This document shows, piece after piece, positions 26,767 through 36,653 of a stretch of 64,000 bases of DNA (positions are counted from its first letter, which is position 1; the number at the start of each line of letters is the position of its first letter). The translations under genes were made by a program, and so were the position numbers. This DNA is from Halomonas elongata DSM 2581. Lineage in GTDB: Bacteria > Pseudomonadota > Gammaproteobacteria > Pseudomonadales > Halomonadaceae. The notes under the pieces were generated by a model. The model was not told where the DNA came from and made no database searches. It saw nothing but the letters and a program-made list of their open reading frames with translations. The stretch spans positions 1,116,001 to 1,180,000 of the forward strand of contig NC_014532.2 of assembly GCF_000196875.2 (NCBI RefSeq), written 5' to 3'.

Positions 26767-27714
26767 ATGGCCGATGGCCGCGACGTACAATGGGTGGAAG
26801 TGACCGAGGGCCAGGCAGGTCAGCGGGTCGACAATTTTCTGATGACGCGTCTCAAGGGCGCGCCGCGCTCGCTGATCTACCGCATCGTGCGCAAGGGCGA
26901 GGTGCGGGTGAACAAGAAGCGCGTCAAGGCCGACTCGCGTCTGGCGACCGGCGATGTGGTGCGTATTCCGCCGCTCAAGCTGGCGCCCCGCGAGGCGGTC
27001 CGCGAGGTCAGCGACAACCTGCGCAACCTGCTGGCCGGCAGCGTGCTGCTCGAAGGGCGCGACTGGCTGGTGCTCAACAAGCCGTCCGGTCTCGCCGTGC
27101 ACGGCGGCAGCGGGGTCAAGATCGGCTTGATCGAGGCGTTGCGTCAGGTGCGCGAGGATCTGGACTTCCTCGAGCTGGTTCATCGCCTGGACCGCGATAC
27201 GTCGGGATGCCTGCTGCTGGCCAAGTCGCGCACGGCGCTGCTGACGCTCAATACCGCGCTCAAGCGTCACGAGATGACCAAGCGCTATCTGGCGCTGGTC
27301 GCCGGTCGCTGGCCGGCGCGTCGCGACTTCGTCAGCGCCCGCCTGGACCGCTTCGATGCCGGCAATGGCGAGCGACGCGTGCGGGTCGATGCCAATGGCA
27401 AGGTCGCCCGCACGCGCTTTGCCGTGCGCGAGACCTTCGCCGGGGCGACCCTGATGGAGGCGGAGCCGGTGACCGGGCGTACCCACCAGATTCGCGTGCA
27501 TGCGGCGCATGCCGGTCATCCGCTGCTGGGCGACGACAAGTACGGTTCCCGCGAGGGGCAGCGTCTGGCCGCCCGCTGGGATCTGTCACGGCTCTTCCTG
27601 CATGCGTCCGAGCTGACCTTCCCCGAACCGACCAGCGGCAAGCCGGTCAAGATTCGCGCGCCGCTCGGCGAGTCGCTCGATGCCGTGCTGGCACGTGCCC
27701 GCCAGGCGCAATGA
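26767..27714 (+). CDS. rluC: 23S rRNA pseudouridine synthase RluC
   Basis: RluC makes pseudouridine at positions 955, 2504 and 2580 of 23S rRNA (E. coli numbering). The 315-aa product has an N-terminal S4 RNA-binding domain (about 19-75, with LIYRIVRKGEVRVNKKRV) and the catalytic motif H-R-L-D-R-D-T-S-G with D144, the same number as the E. coli nucleophile. GGAGTGAG precedes the ATG. A TAGAAT at 26725-26730 is a possible -10 for it, divergent from the rne promoter. The rne/rluC divergent pair is the standard arrangement. Confidence 0.95.
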   Translation: MADGRDVQWVEVTEGQAGQRVDNFLMTRLKGAPRSLIYRIVRKGEVRVNKKRVKADSRLATGDVVRIPPLKLAPREAVREVSDNLRNLLAGSVLLEGRDWLVLNKPSGLAVHGGSGVKIGLIEALRQVREDLDFLELVHRLDRDTSGCLLLAKSRTALLTLNTALKRHEMTKRYLALVAGRWPARRDFVSARLDRFDAGNGERRVRVDANGKVARTRFAVRETFAGATLMEAEPVTGRTHQIRVHAAHAGHPLLGDDKYGSREGQRLAARWDLSRLFLHASELTFPEPTSGKPVKIRAPLGESLDAVLARARQAQ

Positions 27715-27726
27715 CGTGGAGACACC

Positions 27727-28377
27727 ATGCGTTATCGACTGATGATCTTCGACTGGGATGGCACCCTGATGGACTCCGTGGGCCGGATCGTCGCCAGCAT
27801 GCAGGCCGCCGGCCGCGACATCGGCTGGGGTGAGCTGCCGGACGACCGGGTGCGCGACATCATCGGGCTGGGCCTGCCCGAGGCCATCGCCAAGCTGTGC
27901 CCGGGCATCGATGCCGAGCGTGCCGAGGCGCTCAAGCAACGCTATGCTCATTACTTCGTCGAGGGCGACACGACGCCGATGCCGTTCTATCCCGGCGTGA
28001 GCGAGGGGGTGGCGCGCCTGCGGGCCGATGATCGCGCACGCCTGGCGGTGGCCACCGGCAAGAGCCGGCGGGGCCTGGATCGCGTCTTTCGCGAAAGCGG
28101 AAGCGGCGCCTGGTTCCATGCCAGCCGCACGGCCGACGAGACCCGCTCCAAGCCGCATCCGCAGATGCTCGAGGAATTGCTCGACGAGCTCGGCGTGGCG
28201 GCCGAGGAGGCGGTGATGGTCGGCGATACCGAATATGACATGGAAATGGCCCGTGCCCTGGGCATGGACCGCATTGCGGTCACCTATGGGGTTCACGAGC
28301 CAGAGCGCCTCGCCGCCAGTCGGCCGACCTTCACGGCCGGGAATTTTCCCGAGCTGATCGACTGGCTGCATGGCTGA
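27727..28377 (+). CDS. HAD-family phosphatase (Gph-like)
   Basis: The 216-aa protein has HAD motif I D-W-D-G-T (D9, D11), motif II around ATGKSR and motif III/IV VGDTEYDMEMARALGM. The helical cap domain after motif I marks subfamily I, like phosphoglycolate phosphatase. The substrate cannot be read from sequence. It is 12 nt after rluC and 36 nt before sppA, an operon also seen in Pseudomonas. Confidence 0.88.
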   Translation: MRYRLMIFDWDGTLMDSVGRIVASMQAAGRDIGWGELPDDRVRDIIGLGLPEAIAKLCPGIDAERAEALKQRYAHYFVEGDTTPMPFYPGVSEGVARLRADDRARLAVATGKSRRGLDRVFRESGSGAWFHASRTADETRSKPHPQMLEELLDELGVAAEEAVMVGDTEYDMEMARALGMDRIAVTYGVHEPERLAASRPTFTAGNFPELIDWLHG

Positions 28378-28413
28378 GCAAGTTCGCGCAAGCGTCTGGA
28401 AGACGAGGTCACG

Positions 28414-29499
28414 ATGAGCGAAAACAGCGACGACTGGACCGAAGGCCCGGAGCTTTCGGCGGAGGAGGCGCGGCGGCGTCGGCAAGCCCGCACTCAAGGC
28501 GAGTCCGCGGCCGAAGACGCCGAGGGCGAGGAAGCCGAAACGCTGCGTGAGCGCCGTCGCCTTGCCGAACAGGCCATGCTCGACCGCTGGATCGACGGGG
28601 TACTCGTCGAACAGCGTCGTTCACGACGCTGGAAGCTGTTCTTTCGCTTCGTCTTCGCGCTGTTGTTCCTGGCCTTTCTGGCGTTGTCATTCTATGGCCT
28701 CTTTGCCGCCCAGGGGCCAGTGGAGGCCAAGGGGCCGCATCTCGGCGTGGTCGAGGTGGAGGGTGTGATCGATCGCGAGTCGCCGGCGAGCGCCTCGCGC
28801 GTCATCGAAGGCATAGAACGTGCCTGGAAGGCGCCGGGCGCGAAGGCGGTGGTGCTGCATATCGATAGTCCGGGCGGCAGCCCGGTACAGTCGCAGCGCA
28901 TCTATGATGAAGTGATGCGGCTGCGCGAGAGTGGCGACAAACCGATCATCGCGGTCGTCGAGGACATCGGCGCCAGTGGCGCCTACTATATCGCCTCGGC
29001 AGCGGACGAGATCGTCGCCGCGCCGGCCAGCCTGGTGGGCTCCATCGGGGTGATCCACGCCGGCTTCGGCTTCGAGCAGGCCATCCAGCGGCTGGGTATC
29101 GAGCGTCGGGTGTTCACGGCCGGCGAGAACAAGGACTTCCTCGATCCCTTCACGGATATCGAGCCGTCCCAGCAGCGCTTCTGGCAGGAGGTGCTGGCCA
29201 CCACGCACAAGCAGTTCATCGATGACGTCAAGGCTGGCCGCGGCGATCGCCTGGCCGATGACGAGCGCCTGTTCAGCGGGCTGATCTGGACCGGCGAGCA
29301 GGCGCTCGATCTCGGTCTGGTGGACCGGCTGGGCAACCTGGATGGCGAGGAGCGACGCCTGCTGGAAGAGCCGCGCCGGCACGATTATACCCCGCAGCTT
29401 GACCCCTTCGAACGGCTATCGCGGCGCTTCGGTAGCGTCATGGCCTCGGTGCTCGGCTTATCGAGCACCGAGGCGCCGGTGCGTTATCAACTGCGTTGA
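28414..29499 (+). CDS. sppA: S49-family signal peptide peptidase (SppA type)
   Basis: This family degrades cleaved signal peptides at the inner membrane. The 361-aa protein has a charged cytoplasmic N terminus, one membrane helix at about 76-98, and a single peptidase domain with the nucleophile S188 in EDIGASGAYYIAS and the general base K240 in GENKDFLDPF. It is half the size of E. coli SppA, as in the short SppA class that forms octamers. The stop is followed by a repeat element shared with the pdxB-htpX gap. Confidence 0.9.
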   Translation: MSENSDDWTEGPELSAEEARRRRQARTQGESAAEDAEGEEAETLRERRRLAEQAMLDRWIDGVLVEQRRSRRWKLFFRFVFALLFLAFLALSFYGLFAAQGPVEAKGPHLGVVEVEGVIDRESPASASRVIEGIERAWKAPGAKAVVLHIDSPGGSPVQSQRIYDEVMRLRESGDKPIIAVVEDIGASGAYYIASAADEIVAAPASLVGSIGVIHAGFGFEQAIQRLGIERRVFTAGENKDFLDPFTDIEPSQQRFWQEVLATTHKQFIDDVKAGRGDRLADDERLFSGLIWTGEQALDLGLVDRLGNLDGEERRLLEEPRRHDYTPQLDPFERLSRRFGSVMASVLGLSSTEAPVRYQLR

Positions 29500-29556
29500 A
29501 GTAGGAAGGGAGAAGAGGGAAGAGGTCAGATAACCCTGAAGTCGGGCAGTTTATCT

Positions 29557-29612
29557 TCCAGTGGCGTAGCCACGTTCTTGCTCCTTCGAGCGGCTATAGC
29601 CGCGCTCTTCCC
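29557..29612. repeat. paired-hairpin intergenic repeat, copy A
   Basis: GTGGCGTAGCCAC (29561-29573), then GTTCTTGCT, then GCGGCTATAGCCGC (29590-29603) and GCTCTT. The same layout occurs at 46409-46455. It lies between the convergent sppA and maf genes, where it may act as a terminator. The flanks carry AGAGGGAAGAG and its complement CTCTTCCCTCT as outer inverted repeats. It resembles REP-type elements. Confidence 0.6.
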
Positions 29613-29620
29613 TCTTTGGG

Positions 29621-30202
29621 TTACTTCAGCGGATCGAGCCCGGCGTCGCGGAGCATGGCGCAGAGGCGGATGAGCGGCAGGCCGATCAGGGTATTGGGGT
29701 CGTCGCCTTCCAGGCGTTCGAACAGCGTGATGCCAAGGCCTTCCATGCGGAAGCTGCCGGCGCTGTCCAGGGGGCGCTCCCGTTCGACGTAGCGGGCAAT
29801 CTCGTCCGACGTCAGGCGGCGGAAGACGACGTCGTAGCTTTCGTGGCATACCCGGTGACTGCCGTGGCGGGTGTCGATCAGGGCCAGGCCGGTCAGGAAG
29901 CGTACGCGATGTCCGGAGAAAGCCGCCAGTTGCTGGCGTGCCGCGGCTTCGTCGGCGGGCTTGCCGAGCGGGCGGTCGTCGAACACCGCGACCTGGTCGG
30001 AGCCGATGATCAGGTGATCCGGCCAGTCTGCCGCCAGCCGCTCCGCCTTGGATAGCGACAGGCGGTGCACCAGGGATTGTGGCGACTCGCCGTCGCGCGG
30101 TGTCTCGTCGATGTCCGGGCTCGCCCAGGCATAGGGAATATCCAGGCGATCGAGCAGTTGGCGGCGGAAGCGTGAGCCGGAGGCGAGGACCAGTCGTGAC
30201 AT
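29621..30202 (-). CDS. maf: Maf-family nucleotide pyrophosphatase
   Basis: Maf proteins hydrolyse noncanonical nucleoside triphosphates to monophosphates and PPi. The 193-aa product has the start M-S-R-L-V-L-A-S-G-S-R-F-R-R, the IDETPRDGES segment and IIGSDQVAVFDDRPLGKP with the catalytic Asp. The pattern fits the YceF (m7GTPase) branch. The start is the ATG at 30202 with GGAG upstream; an earlier in-frame ATG at 30304 adds unconserved residues and would overlap the yceD promoter region. It diverges from yceD as in E. coli. Confidence 0.92.
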   Translation of the reverse strand: MSRLVLASGSRFRRQLLDRLDIPYAWASPDIDETPRDGESPQSLVHRLSLSKAERLAADWPDHLIIGSDQVAVFDDRPLGKPADEAAARQQLAAFSGHRVRFLTGLALIDTRHGSHRVCHESYDVVFRRLTSDEIARYVERERPLDSAGSFRMEGLGITLFERLEGDDPNTLIGLPLIRLCAMLRDAGLDPLK

Positions 30203-30313
30203 GAGGTCTCCAGGCAAAATGAGGCGGGATGACGATGGCATTCGCCGGGCATTGTAACCCGAGACGATGGCGGCTTTGACAGGCGCTGGGGGAGTGCCTA
30301 TCATTGCGCGCCT

Positions 30314-30841
30314 ATGTTGACCTCACGACTTCCGAGCCGGGTCGAGCCCTACAAGCTCGCCGCCCATGGCGAACGCCTAGAAGGCCTTGTCGCGCTGGCC
30401 GATATGCCCCGGCTTGCCGAGGCGATCGGCGAGCAGCACGGGGACGCCCAGGTATGGCTGCACTTCACCATCGATGCCCAGGGGCGTCGGGGGATCGAAG
30501 GCCATCTCGAGGCCGGGCTGCAGTTGCCGTGCCGACGTTGCCTGTCGCCCATGGCGAGCGAGGTCGAGAGCGACTTCCTGCTGGGGCTGGTGACCAGCGA
30601 TGCTCTGGCGTCGGATCTGCCGAGCACCCATGAACCGGTGCTGGTGGAAAACGAACAGCTGAACCTGCTGGCGGTGGTGGAGGATGAGTTGATCCTCAGC
30701 CTGCCCCAGGTGGTTTACCACGACGAGGCCGATTGCCAGGTCTCGCGCGACCAGCTGAGCAGCGGGGCGGGTACCGTCGGTTCGGACACGCCCTCCAAGA
30801 GCCCCTTCGACGTGCTCAAGCACCTCAAGGGCAAACACTGA
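30314..30841 (+). CDS. yceD: YceD (DUF177) family protein
   Basis: The 175-aa protein belongs to the DUF177 family, linked to 23S rRNA stability and always found before rpmF. The C-R-R-C-L-S-P segment (about 74-80) and the acidic LNLLAVVEDELILSLP stretch are the family signatures. The C-terminal K-S-P-F-D-V-L-K-x-L-K is highly conserved. It starts the rpmF-plsX-fab operon. Confidence 0.92.
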   Translation: MLTSRLPSRVEPYKLAAHGERLEGLVALADMPRLAEAIGEQHGDAQVWLHFTIDAQGRRGIEGHLEAGLQLPCRRCLSPMASEVESDFLLGLVTSDALASDLPSTHEPVLVENEQLNLLAVVEDELILSLPQVVYHDEADCQVSRDQLSSGAGTVGSDTPSKSPFDVLKHLKGKH

Positions 30842-30873
30842 TATTTCATCGATTCACTCTGGAGTGATATCTC

Positions 30874-31044
30874 ATGGCAGTTCAACAGAACCGCAAGACC
30901 CGTTCCAAGCGCGGCATGCGTCGTAGCCACGACGCCCTGACCGGCAAGGCGCTGTCCCAGGACAAGGAAACCGGTACCACCCATCTGCGCCACCACGTGG
31001 CCCCGGATGGCTTCTATCGTGGTCGCAAGGTCGTCGACGTCTGA
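30874..31044 (+). CDS. rpmF: 50S ribosomal protein L32
   Basis: This 56-aa protein reads [20 protein letters not shown] at its start, the exact L32 pattern, and ends in [11 protein letters not shown]. The ATG at 30874 has GGAGTGA 9 nt upstream. This is the gammaproteobacterial form without the zinc cysteines. It lies 32 nt after yceD. Confidence 0.98.
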   Translation: MAVQQNRKTRSKRGMRRSHDALTGKALSQDKETGTTHLRHHVAPDGFYRGRKVVDV

Positions 31045-31081
31045 AGACGGCGACCTGACGCCATGACGCCTGCTCGTTGAG

Positions 31082-32206
31082 ATGCGGATTGCCGTTGACG
31101 CCATGGGAGGGGATCTGGGTCCCCGTGCTGCCGTGGCGGGTGCCGCTAGTGCCGTCATGGCCGACCCCGGTCTCGATATCCGGCTTTTCGGTCCCGCCCG
31201 ACGACTGGACGACGAGATCTCCCGGCTGCCGCGGTCCTTCGCCGCGGCGTCGTCGCGTTTATGCGTGGTGGATGCGCCGGATGTCGTCAGCCAGGACCAG
31301 CGGCCCGCCGAGGTGCTGCGCGGCAATGCCGATACCAGCATGTCGGGCATGCTGGCGTGCCTGGCCAAAGGCGAGGCCGATGCCGGGGTCAGTGCCGGCA
31401 ACACCGGGGCGCTGATGGCATTGGCGCGGCGTGCGCTCGGCATGGTGGCCGGCCTGTCGCGTCCGGCCATCAGCACCGCGATACCGACGCGTCGCGAGGG
31501 GCGCTGCTATCTGCTCGATCTCGGCGCCAATGTCGATGTCGAGGCCGAGCGGCTCAGGGATTTCGCCCTGATGGGTGACGTCATGGCGCGGCGCATCGAC
31601 GATCTCGCGCATCCTCGGATCGGCCTGCTCAACGTCGGCGTCGAAGGCACCAAGGGCACGGCCAGTGTTCAGCGTGCCGATGAGCTGCTGCGGGGCGAGA
31701 CGGGGTTGCGGTATCTGGGCTTCGTCGAGGGCGATGCGATCTTTTCCGGCGAGGTCGACGTGGTAGTGTGCGACGGTTTCGTCGGCAACGCCGTGCTCAA
31801 GGCCAGCGAGGGGCTGGCGCGCATGCTGGTACGCCGGGTTCAGGCGACCTTCGAGGCTCACTGGTCCAGTCGACTGGTGGGGTGGCTGGCGCGGCCGGCC
31901 CTTGCGAGGTTGCGCGGCGAACTCGATCCGGTGCGTTACAACGGCGCCAGCCTGCTGGGGCTCGATGGCATCGTCATCAAGAGTCACGGCGGGGCCGATG
32001 CCGCCGGCTTCCATTACGCCGTGGCACGCGCGGCCCGGGAAGTGGCCCATGACCTGCCGGGTTGCCTGGCCGCCGAGCTCGGCCAGCGCCGGTCTGCTGG
32101 CGCCTCGGCCGTCGACGACGGTCGAGACGCCAGTGGATCCAGGGCACTCGCCGCCGCTGTCACGGATGTGGCGGATGGCGAGGCAAGTCAACAAAAGCAA
32201 AGGTGA
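31082..32206 (+). CDS. plsX: acyl-ACP:phosphate acyltransferase PlsX
   Basis: PlsX makes acyl-phosphate from acyl-ACP for phospholipid synthesis. The 374-aa product starts [11 protein letters not shown], with [15 protein letters not shown] and the [25 protein letters not shown] and [18 protein letters not shown] motifs. The C-terminal 35 residues are variable. The start lies 37 nt after rpmF with only a weak ribosome binding site (TTGAG). It is followed by fabD after 5 nt. Confidence 0.96.
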   Translation: MRIAVDAMGGDLGPRAAVAGAASAVMADPGLDIRLFGPARRLDDEISRLPRSFAAASSRLCVVDAPDVVSQDQRPAEVLRGNADTSMSGMLACLAKGEADAGVSAGNTGALMALARRALGMVAGLSRPAISTAIPTRREGRCYLLDLGANVDVEAERLRDFALMGDVMARRIDDLAHPRIGLLNVGVEGTKGTASVQRADELLRGETGLRYLGFVEGDAIFSGEVDVVVCDGFVGNAVLKASEGLARMLVRRVQATFEAHWSSRLVGWLARPALARLRGELDPVRYNGASLLGLDGIVIKSHGGADAAGFHYAVARAAREVAHDLPGCLAAELGQRRSAGASAVDDGRDASGSRALAAAVTDVADGEASQQKQR

Positions 32207-32211
32207 TCGAC

Positions 32212-33183
32212 ATGACCCAATCCCTTGCCCTCATCTTTCCCGGGCAGGGCTCCCAGCAGATCGGCATGCTGCGCGAGCTGGCGGAACGCTACAGCGTGGT
32301 GGGGACCACCTTCGAAGAGGCGTCCGATGCGCTGGGCTACGATCTCTGGCAGGTGGTTCAGGAAGGGCCTGCCGAGTCGCTCAACGCCACTGCCTGCACC
32401 CAGCCGGCGCTGCTGACCGCCAGCGTGTCGATTTGGCGCGTCTGGCAGGAGCTGGAAGGGCCGCGTCCCGTGGCCATGGCCGGGCATAGCCTGGGCGAGT
32501 ACAGCGCCATGGTGTGCGCCGGTGCGTTGCCCTTTGCCGAAGGCGTACGCCTGGTCAAGCTGCGTGGCGAGGCGATGCAGGACGCCGTGCCCATGGGTGA
32601 GGGCGCCATGGCCGCCGTGCTCGGTCTCGATGACGATACGGTCGAGGCGGCCTGTGCCAAGGCGGCCGAGGGCGACGTCGTGGCAGCAGTCAACTACAAT
32701 GCGCCGGGACAGGTGGTCATCGCCGGCAGCAAGGCGGCCGTCGACCGGGCCATCGCGGCCTGTCAGGAGGCCGGTGCCAAGCGCGCCATGCCGCTGCCGG
32801 TGTCGGTGCCTTCGCACTGCGACCTGATGCGTCCGGCGGCCGATCGGCTGGCCGAGGCCATGGCGTCGATCGACCTGCGTGCGCCGCGCTACACGGTGAT
32901 CCAGAATGTCGATGCCGAGGCGCATGCCGATGTCGAGACGCTGCGCACTCGCCTGATCGAGCAGCTCTATCAGCCGGTGCGCTGGACCTCCTGCGTCGAG
33001 GCCCTGTCGGGGCTGGGTGCCGAGGTGTTCATCGAGTGTGGCCCGGGCAAGGTTCTGACCGGCCTCAACAAGCGAATTGCCCGGGGTAGCCGGGGACTGT
33101 CCGTCAATGATCCGGACAGCCTCACCGCTGCCCTGGAACTGGCCCGCGAAGCGGCTGGCCAGTCGCCGTCGGCCAATGGCTGA
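32212..33183 (+). CDS. fabD: malonyl-CoA:ACP transacylase
   Basis: FabD loads malonyl groups onto ACP. The 323-aa product has the start FPGQGSQQIGM, the nucleophile motif G-H-S-L-G-E-Y-S-A and the conserved His in the VPSHCDLM segment. I use the ATG at 32212 (AAAGG upstream), because the open frame upstream overlaps plsX and is unconserved. It is 31 nt before fabG. Confidence 0.96.
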   Translation: MTQSLALIFPGQGSQQIGMLRELAERYSVVGTTFEEASDALGYDLWQVVQEGPAESLNATACTQPALLTASVSIWRVWQELEGPRPVAMAGHSLGEYSAMVCAGALPFAEGVRLVKLRGEAMQDAVPMGEGAMAAVLGLDDDTVEAACAKAAEGDVVAAVNYNAPGQVVIAGSKAAVDRAIAACQEAGAKRAMPLPVSVPSHCDLMRPAADRLAEAMASIDLRAPRYTVIQNVDAEAHADVETLRTRLIEQLYQPVRWTSCVEALSGLGAEVFIECGPGKVLTGLNKRIARGSRGLSVNDPDSLTAALELAREAAGQSPSANG

Positions 33184-33214
33184 CACCCTCTCCCGGACGA
33201 GAATGGAAGAGAGC

Positions 33215-33958
33215 ATGACAACCGAGCGTAGAGTCGCCCTGATCACCGGGGCCAGTCGCGGCATCGGCCGCGCTATCGCCCACGAGCTGGGGCGTCAGGG
33301 GCGCATCGTGATCGGCACCGCCACCAGCGATGCCGGTGCCGAGCGCATCGACGCCGACCTCAAGGAGCATGGCATCGAGGGGGCCGGGCGTCGTCTGGAC
33401 GTGACCGACCAGCAGAGCGTGGATGCCCTGATCAAGTCCATCGGCGAGGAATTCGGCGCGCCGACCATCCTGGTCAACAATGCCGGGATCACGCGCGACA
33501 ATCTGCTGATGCGCATGAAGGAAGAAGACTGGGACGCGGTCATGGACGCCAACCTGAAGTCGGTGTATCGCGTCAGCAAGGCTTGCCTGCGCGGCATGAC
33601 CCGGGCGCGTTTCGGGCGTATCGTTTCCATCAGTTCGGTGGTTGCCACCATGGGTAACCTGGGGCAGGCCAACTATGCGGCGGCCAAGGCCGGCATGGAA
33701 GGTTTCACCCGAGCGCTGGCGCGTGAAGTGGCCGCGCGTGACATCACGGTCAATGCCGTCGCGCCGGGCTTCATCGCCACCGACATGACCGAGTCGCTGC
33801 CCGAGGCGCAGCAGGAAGCGCTGCTCGGCCAGATTCCTCTTTCGCGGCTCGGTCGCCCCGAGGAAATCGCCGCCGCCGTGGGCTTTCTGACCGGCGAGAC
33901 GGCAAGCTACATCACTGGCGAAACCCTGCACGTCAATGGCGGCATGAACATGCGTTGA
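33215..33958 (+). CDS. fabG: 3-oxoacyl-ACP reductase
   Basis: FabG reduces beta-ketoacyl-ACP with NADPH. The 247-aa SDR protein has T-G-A-S-R-G-I-G at 11-18, N-N-A-G-I-T, the catalytic Ser in RIVSISSVV, the Y-x-x-x-K in NYAAAKAGM and the C-terminal ETLHVNGGM. The start at 33215 is supported by GGAAGAGAG; an in-frame ATG 12 nt upstream is possible. Confidence 0.96.
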   Translation: MTTERRVALITGASRGIGRAIAHELGRQGRIVIGTATSDAGAERIDADLKEHGIEGAGRRLDVTDQQSVDALIKSIGEEFGAPTILVNNAGITRDNLLMRMKEEDWDAVMDANLKSVYRVSKACLRGMTRARFGRIVSISSVVATMGNLGQANYAAAKAGMEGFTRALAREVAARDITVNAVAPGFIATDMTESLPEAQQEALLGQIPLSRLGRPEEIAAAVGFLTGETASYITGETLHVNGGMNMR

Positions 33959-34082
33959 TACCGCGGCATGCGGCGGTTGCGTCGACCCAGAGCGGTCTAT
34001 AAACTACCCCGCAGCTTATGCTTGCGGATTTGAACCGGCTGGTCATCAGAACGGCTAACGTGAACGACTGGAGTACGTCATA

Positions 34083-34316
34083 ATGAGCACCATCGAAGAG
34101 CGCGTGAAGAAGGTTGTGGCCGAGCGCCTGAACGTCAAGGAAGAGGACATCCAGAGCTCATCTTCCTTCACCGAGGATCTCGGTGCCGATTCCCTGGATA
34201 CCGTCGAGCTGGTGATGGCGCTCGAAGAGGAATTCGATACCGAAATTCCCGACGAGGAAGCCGAGAAGATCACCACCGTTCAGGAAGCCATCGACTACGT
34301 CAACGCCCACCAGTAA
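34083..34316 (+). CDS. acpP: acyl carrier protein
   Basis: This 77-aa, strongly acidic protein has the phosphopantetheine site D-S-L-D at S37 and the usual four-helix sequence. It starts [18 protein letters not shown]. It lies 124 nt after fabG, room for its own promoter; TTGCGT (33977) and TATAAA (33998) are candidates but only 15 bp apart. A terminator follows. Confidence 0.98.
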   Translation: MSTIEERVKKVVAERLNVKEEDIQSSSSFTEDLGADSLDTVELVMALEEEFDTEIPDEEAEKITTVQEAIDYVNAHQ

Positions 34317-34363
34317 GGGCGCGGTCGACCCCGCTTGCTGAAAGGTCCGGGTAATGCCCGGAG

Positions 34364-34392
34364 AGAGCCGTCCTGCGATGCAGGGCGGCTCT
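34364..34392 (+). terminator. terminator after acpP
   Basis: AGAGCCGTCCTGC (34364-34376) pairs with GCAGGGCGGCTCT (34380-34392) with one wobble. The T-run is poor, so it may be an attenuator rather than a full stop. Confidence 0.6.
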
Positions 34393-34466
34393 TATGCTAT
34401 GGGGGCATGTGATGGGGACTGCGTCGTTCGGCATTGCCATGCTTCATTGCACGAGGCCCTGGATGG

Positions 34467-34495
34467 CGTACAGCGTGCGATGAGTCGGGTATAAT
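34467..34495 (+). promoter_or_regulatory. promoter of fabF operon
   Basis: A perfect -10 TATAAT at 34490-34495 with a partial -35 CGTACA at 34467-34472 and a 17-bp spacer. Transcription would start near 34502, 53 nt before the fabF ATG. Confidence 0.65.
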
Positions 34496-34554
34496 ACCTG
34501 GCAATGAATGCCCCTCGGGGGCTGCACTATCTTGAAATGTCTGGAGGAAAGCTG

Positions 34555-35793
34555 ATGGCTCGCAGAAGGGTTGTGGTGACCGGGCTTGGCTTGGTCACGC
34601 CTGTGGGGAACACCGTCGAAGAGAGCTGGCGGAACATCGTGGCCGGCAAGAGCGGTATCGCCCCGATCGAGCACTTCGATGCCAGCGGCTTCAATACCCG
34701 TTTCGGGGGCTCGGTGAAGGATTTCGACATCAGCCCCTACCTCAATCCCAAGGATGCCAGGAAGATGGACCTGTTCATCCAGTACGGGGTGGCGGCCGGC
34801 GGCCAGGCGATCGAGGATGCCGGGCTGAAATGCGACGAGAGCAACGCTCACCGGATCGGGGTGGCCATCGGTTCCGGCATCGGCGGTCTGCCGATGATCG
34901 AGCATAACCACAATGCTCTGCAGAAGGGCGGGGCACGTCGCATTTCTCCGTTCTTCGTGCCGGGTTCGATCATCAACATGATCTCCGGCAACCTGGCGAT
35001 CCAGCATGGCTTCCGCGGTCCCAATATCGCCATCACCACCGCCTGCACGACCGGTACCCACAACATCGGTTACAGCGCCCGGACCATCGCCTATGGCGAT
35101 GCCGACGTGATGATCTGCGGTGGCGCCGAGATGGCGACCACCCCGCTGGGACTGGGCGGTTTCTCCGCGGCGCGGGCGCTTTCCACCCGCAATGACGATC
35201 CCGAAGCGGCGAGCCGCCCCTGGGATCGTGACCGGGATGGTTTCGTGCTTTCCGATGGCGCCGGCGTCATGGTGCTGGAGGAATACGAGCATGCCGTCGC
35301 CCGGGGCGCGCCCATCTATGCCGAGCTCACCGGTTTCGGCATGAGCGACGATGCCCATCACATGACCGCTCCGCCCGAAGACGGCAGCGGCGCGGCGATG
35401 TCGATGAGCAATGCCATTCGCGATGCCGGCATCGATCCGTCGGCCGTCGACTACATCAACGCCCATGGCACCTCGACACAGGCCGGCGACCTCGCCGAGA
35501 GCCGTGCCGTTGAGCGGGTACTGGGCGAGGCGTCCCGCGAGGTGGCCGTCAGCTCGACCAAATCGATGATCGGTCATCTGCTCGGTGCCGCCGGTGCCGT
35601 CGAGGCGGTGTTCAGCGTGCTGGCGATCCGTGACCAGGTAGCGCCGCCGACCATCAACCTGGACAACCTCCAGGACGGGTGCGAACTGGATTATGTGCCC
35701 CATACCGCCCGTGAGATGAAGATCGACGTGAGCCTGTCGAACTCCTTCGGCTTCGGCGGTACCAACGGCACCTTGATCTTCTCGAAGGTGTGA
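34555..35793 (+). CDS. fabF: 3-oxoacyl-ACP synthase II
   Basis: FabF elongates acyl-ACP with malonyl-ACP, including the temperature-controlled C16:1 to C18:1 step in E. coli. The 412-aa product has C164 in TACTTGT and the two catalytic His in INAHGTST and [10 protein letters not shown]. The start ATG at 34555 has GGAGGAAAG; an upstream in-frame ATG at 34504 lies at the transcription start and is unlikely. The stop overlaps the pabC GTG. Confidence 0.97.
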   Translation: MARRRVVVTGLGLVTPVGNTVEESWRNIVAGKSGIAPIEHFDASGFNTRFGGSVKDFDISPYLNPKDARKMDLFIQYGVAAGGQAIEDAGLKCDESNAHRIGVAIGSGIGGLPMIEHNHNALQKGGARRISPFFVPGSIINMISGNLAIQHGFRGPNIAITTACTTGTHNIGYSARTIAYGDADVMICGGAEMATTPLGLGGFSAARALSTRNDDPEAASRPWDRDRDGFVLSDGAGVMVLEEYEHAVARGAPIYAELTGFGMSDDAHHMTAPPEDGSGAAMSMSNAIRDAGIDPSAVDYINAHGTSTQAGDLAESRAVERVLGEASREVAVSSTKSMIGHLLGAAGAVEAVFSVLAIRDQVAPPTINLDNLQDGCELDYVPHTAREMKIDVSLSNSFGFGGTNGTLIFSKV

Positions 35794-36653
35794 GCCTGCC
35801 GCCGGATGACATGGCGGTCGGAGAGGGCGTGCCCTTCGATGACCGTGGCCTGGCTTACGGCGACGGCCTGTTCGAGACTGTCCTGGTCCGGGATGGTGTG
35901 GCGACGCTCTGGGAGGCGCACATGGCGCGTCTCGCACGGGGCTGCGAGCGATTGGGAATCGCCATGCCGTCGCGTTCGGCCCTGGATGCCCTGCCGGGCC
36001 GGGCGGGCGCTGGACTCCGGGTGCTCAAGCTGACCCTGACCCGCGGCAGCGGTGGGCGTGGCTACCGGCTTCCCGACTCGCCCGCACCGCGCCTGCGCTG
36101 GCGTGCCACTCCCTTCGCCCCGTCTCCCGAGCGCTGGTGGCAAGGGGTGCGCGTACGTCACTGCCGATTGGCGTTGGGAATTCAGCCGCGTCTTGCCGGT
36201 CTCAAGCATCTCAACCGCCTGGAAAATGTCATGGCCCGTGCCGAATGGCAGGATCCGGATGTCGCCGAAGGCCTGCTGTGCGACAGCGAGGGGCGCCTGG
36301 TCGAGGCGACCAGCATGAACCTCTTCTGGCGACGCGACGGGCGCCTGGAAACGCCCGGACTGGCGCGCTGCGGTGTGGCCGGTACCCTGCGGGACGGCTT
36401 GTGCCGGCGTCTCGGCATTCAGGAAGTGGATGCCGCCCCCGAGGTACTCGAGGACGCCGAGGCGGTCTGGCTCGGCAATGCCGTTCAGGGCCTCTGGCCG
36501 GTGCACCGCCTGGATGACGCGCGAGGACGAATGTTGGCGTGCTGGCGGCTTGGCAGCGTCCACCGCGAGCTGCAGGCCGAAGCCCATGCGCTGCTGGGTT
36601 ATCCGCGCCATGCGGGAGAGGCGGGCCAGCGAGACGAGGAAGACGAGGCATGA
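35790..36653 (+). CDS. pabC: aminodeoxychorismate lyase
   Basis: PabC releases p-aminobenzoate and pyruvate from aminodeoxychorismate for folate synthesis. The 287-aa fold-IV PLP enzyme has the early [15 protein letters not shown] motif and the PLP lysine K139 in [11 protein letters not shown]. The E-A-T-S-M-N-L-F motif closes the active site. The start is GTG at 35790, overlapping the fabF stop. Its own stop overlaps mltG. Confidence 0.93.
   Translation: MSLPPDDMAVGEGVPFDDRGLAYGDGLFETVLVRDGVATLWEAHMARLARGCERLGIAMPSRSALDALPGRAGAGLRVLKLTLTRGSGGRGYRLPDSPAPRLRWRATPFAPSPERWWQGVRVRHCRLALGIQPRLAGLKHLNRLENVMARAEWQDPDVAEGLLCDSEGRLVEATSMNLFWRRDGRLETPGLARCGVAGTLRDGLCRRLGIQEVDAAPEVLEDAEAVWLGNAVQGLWPVHRLDDARGRMLACWRLGSVHRELQAEAHALLGYPRHAGEAGQRDEEDEA

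Noticed and set aside
26109..26803. Plus-strand ORFs in the rne-rluC gap
   Set aside because: No ribosome binding site, no conserved features, and a strong minus-strand rne promoter shows this is leader sequence.
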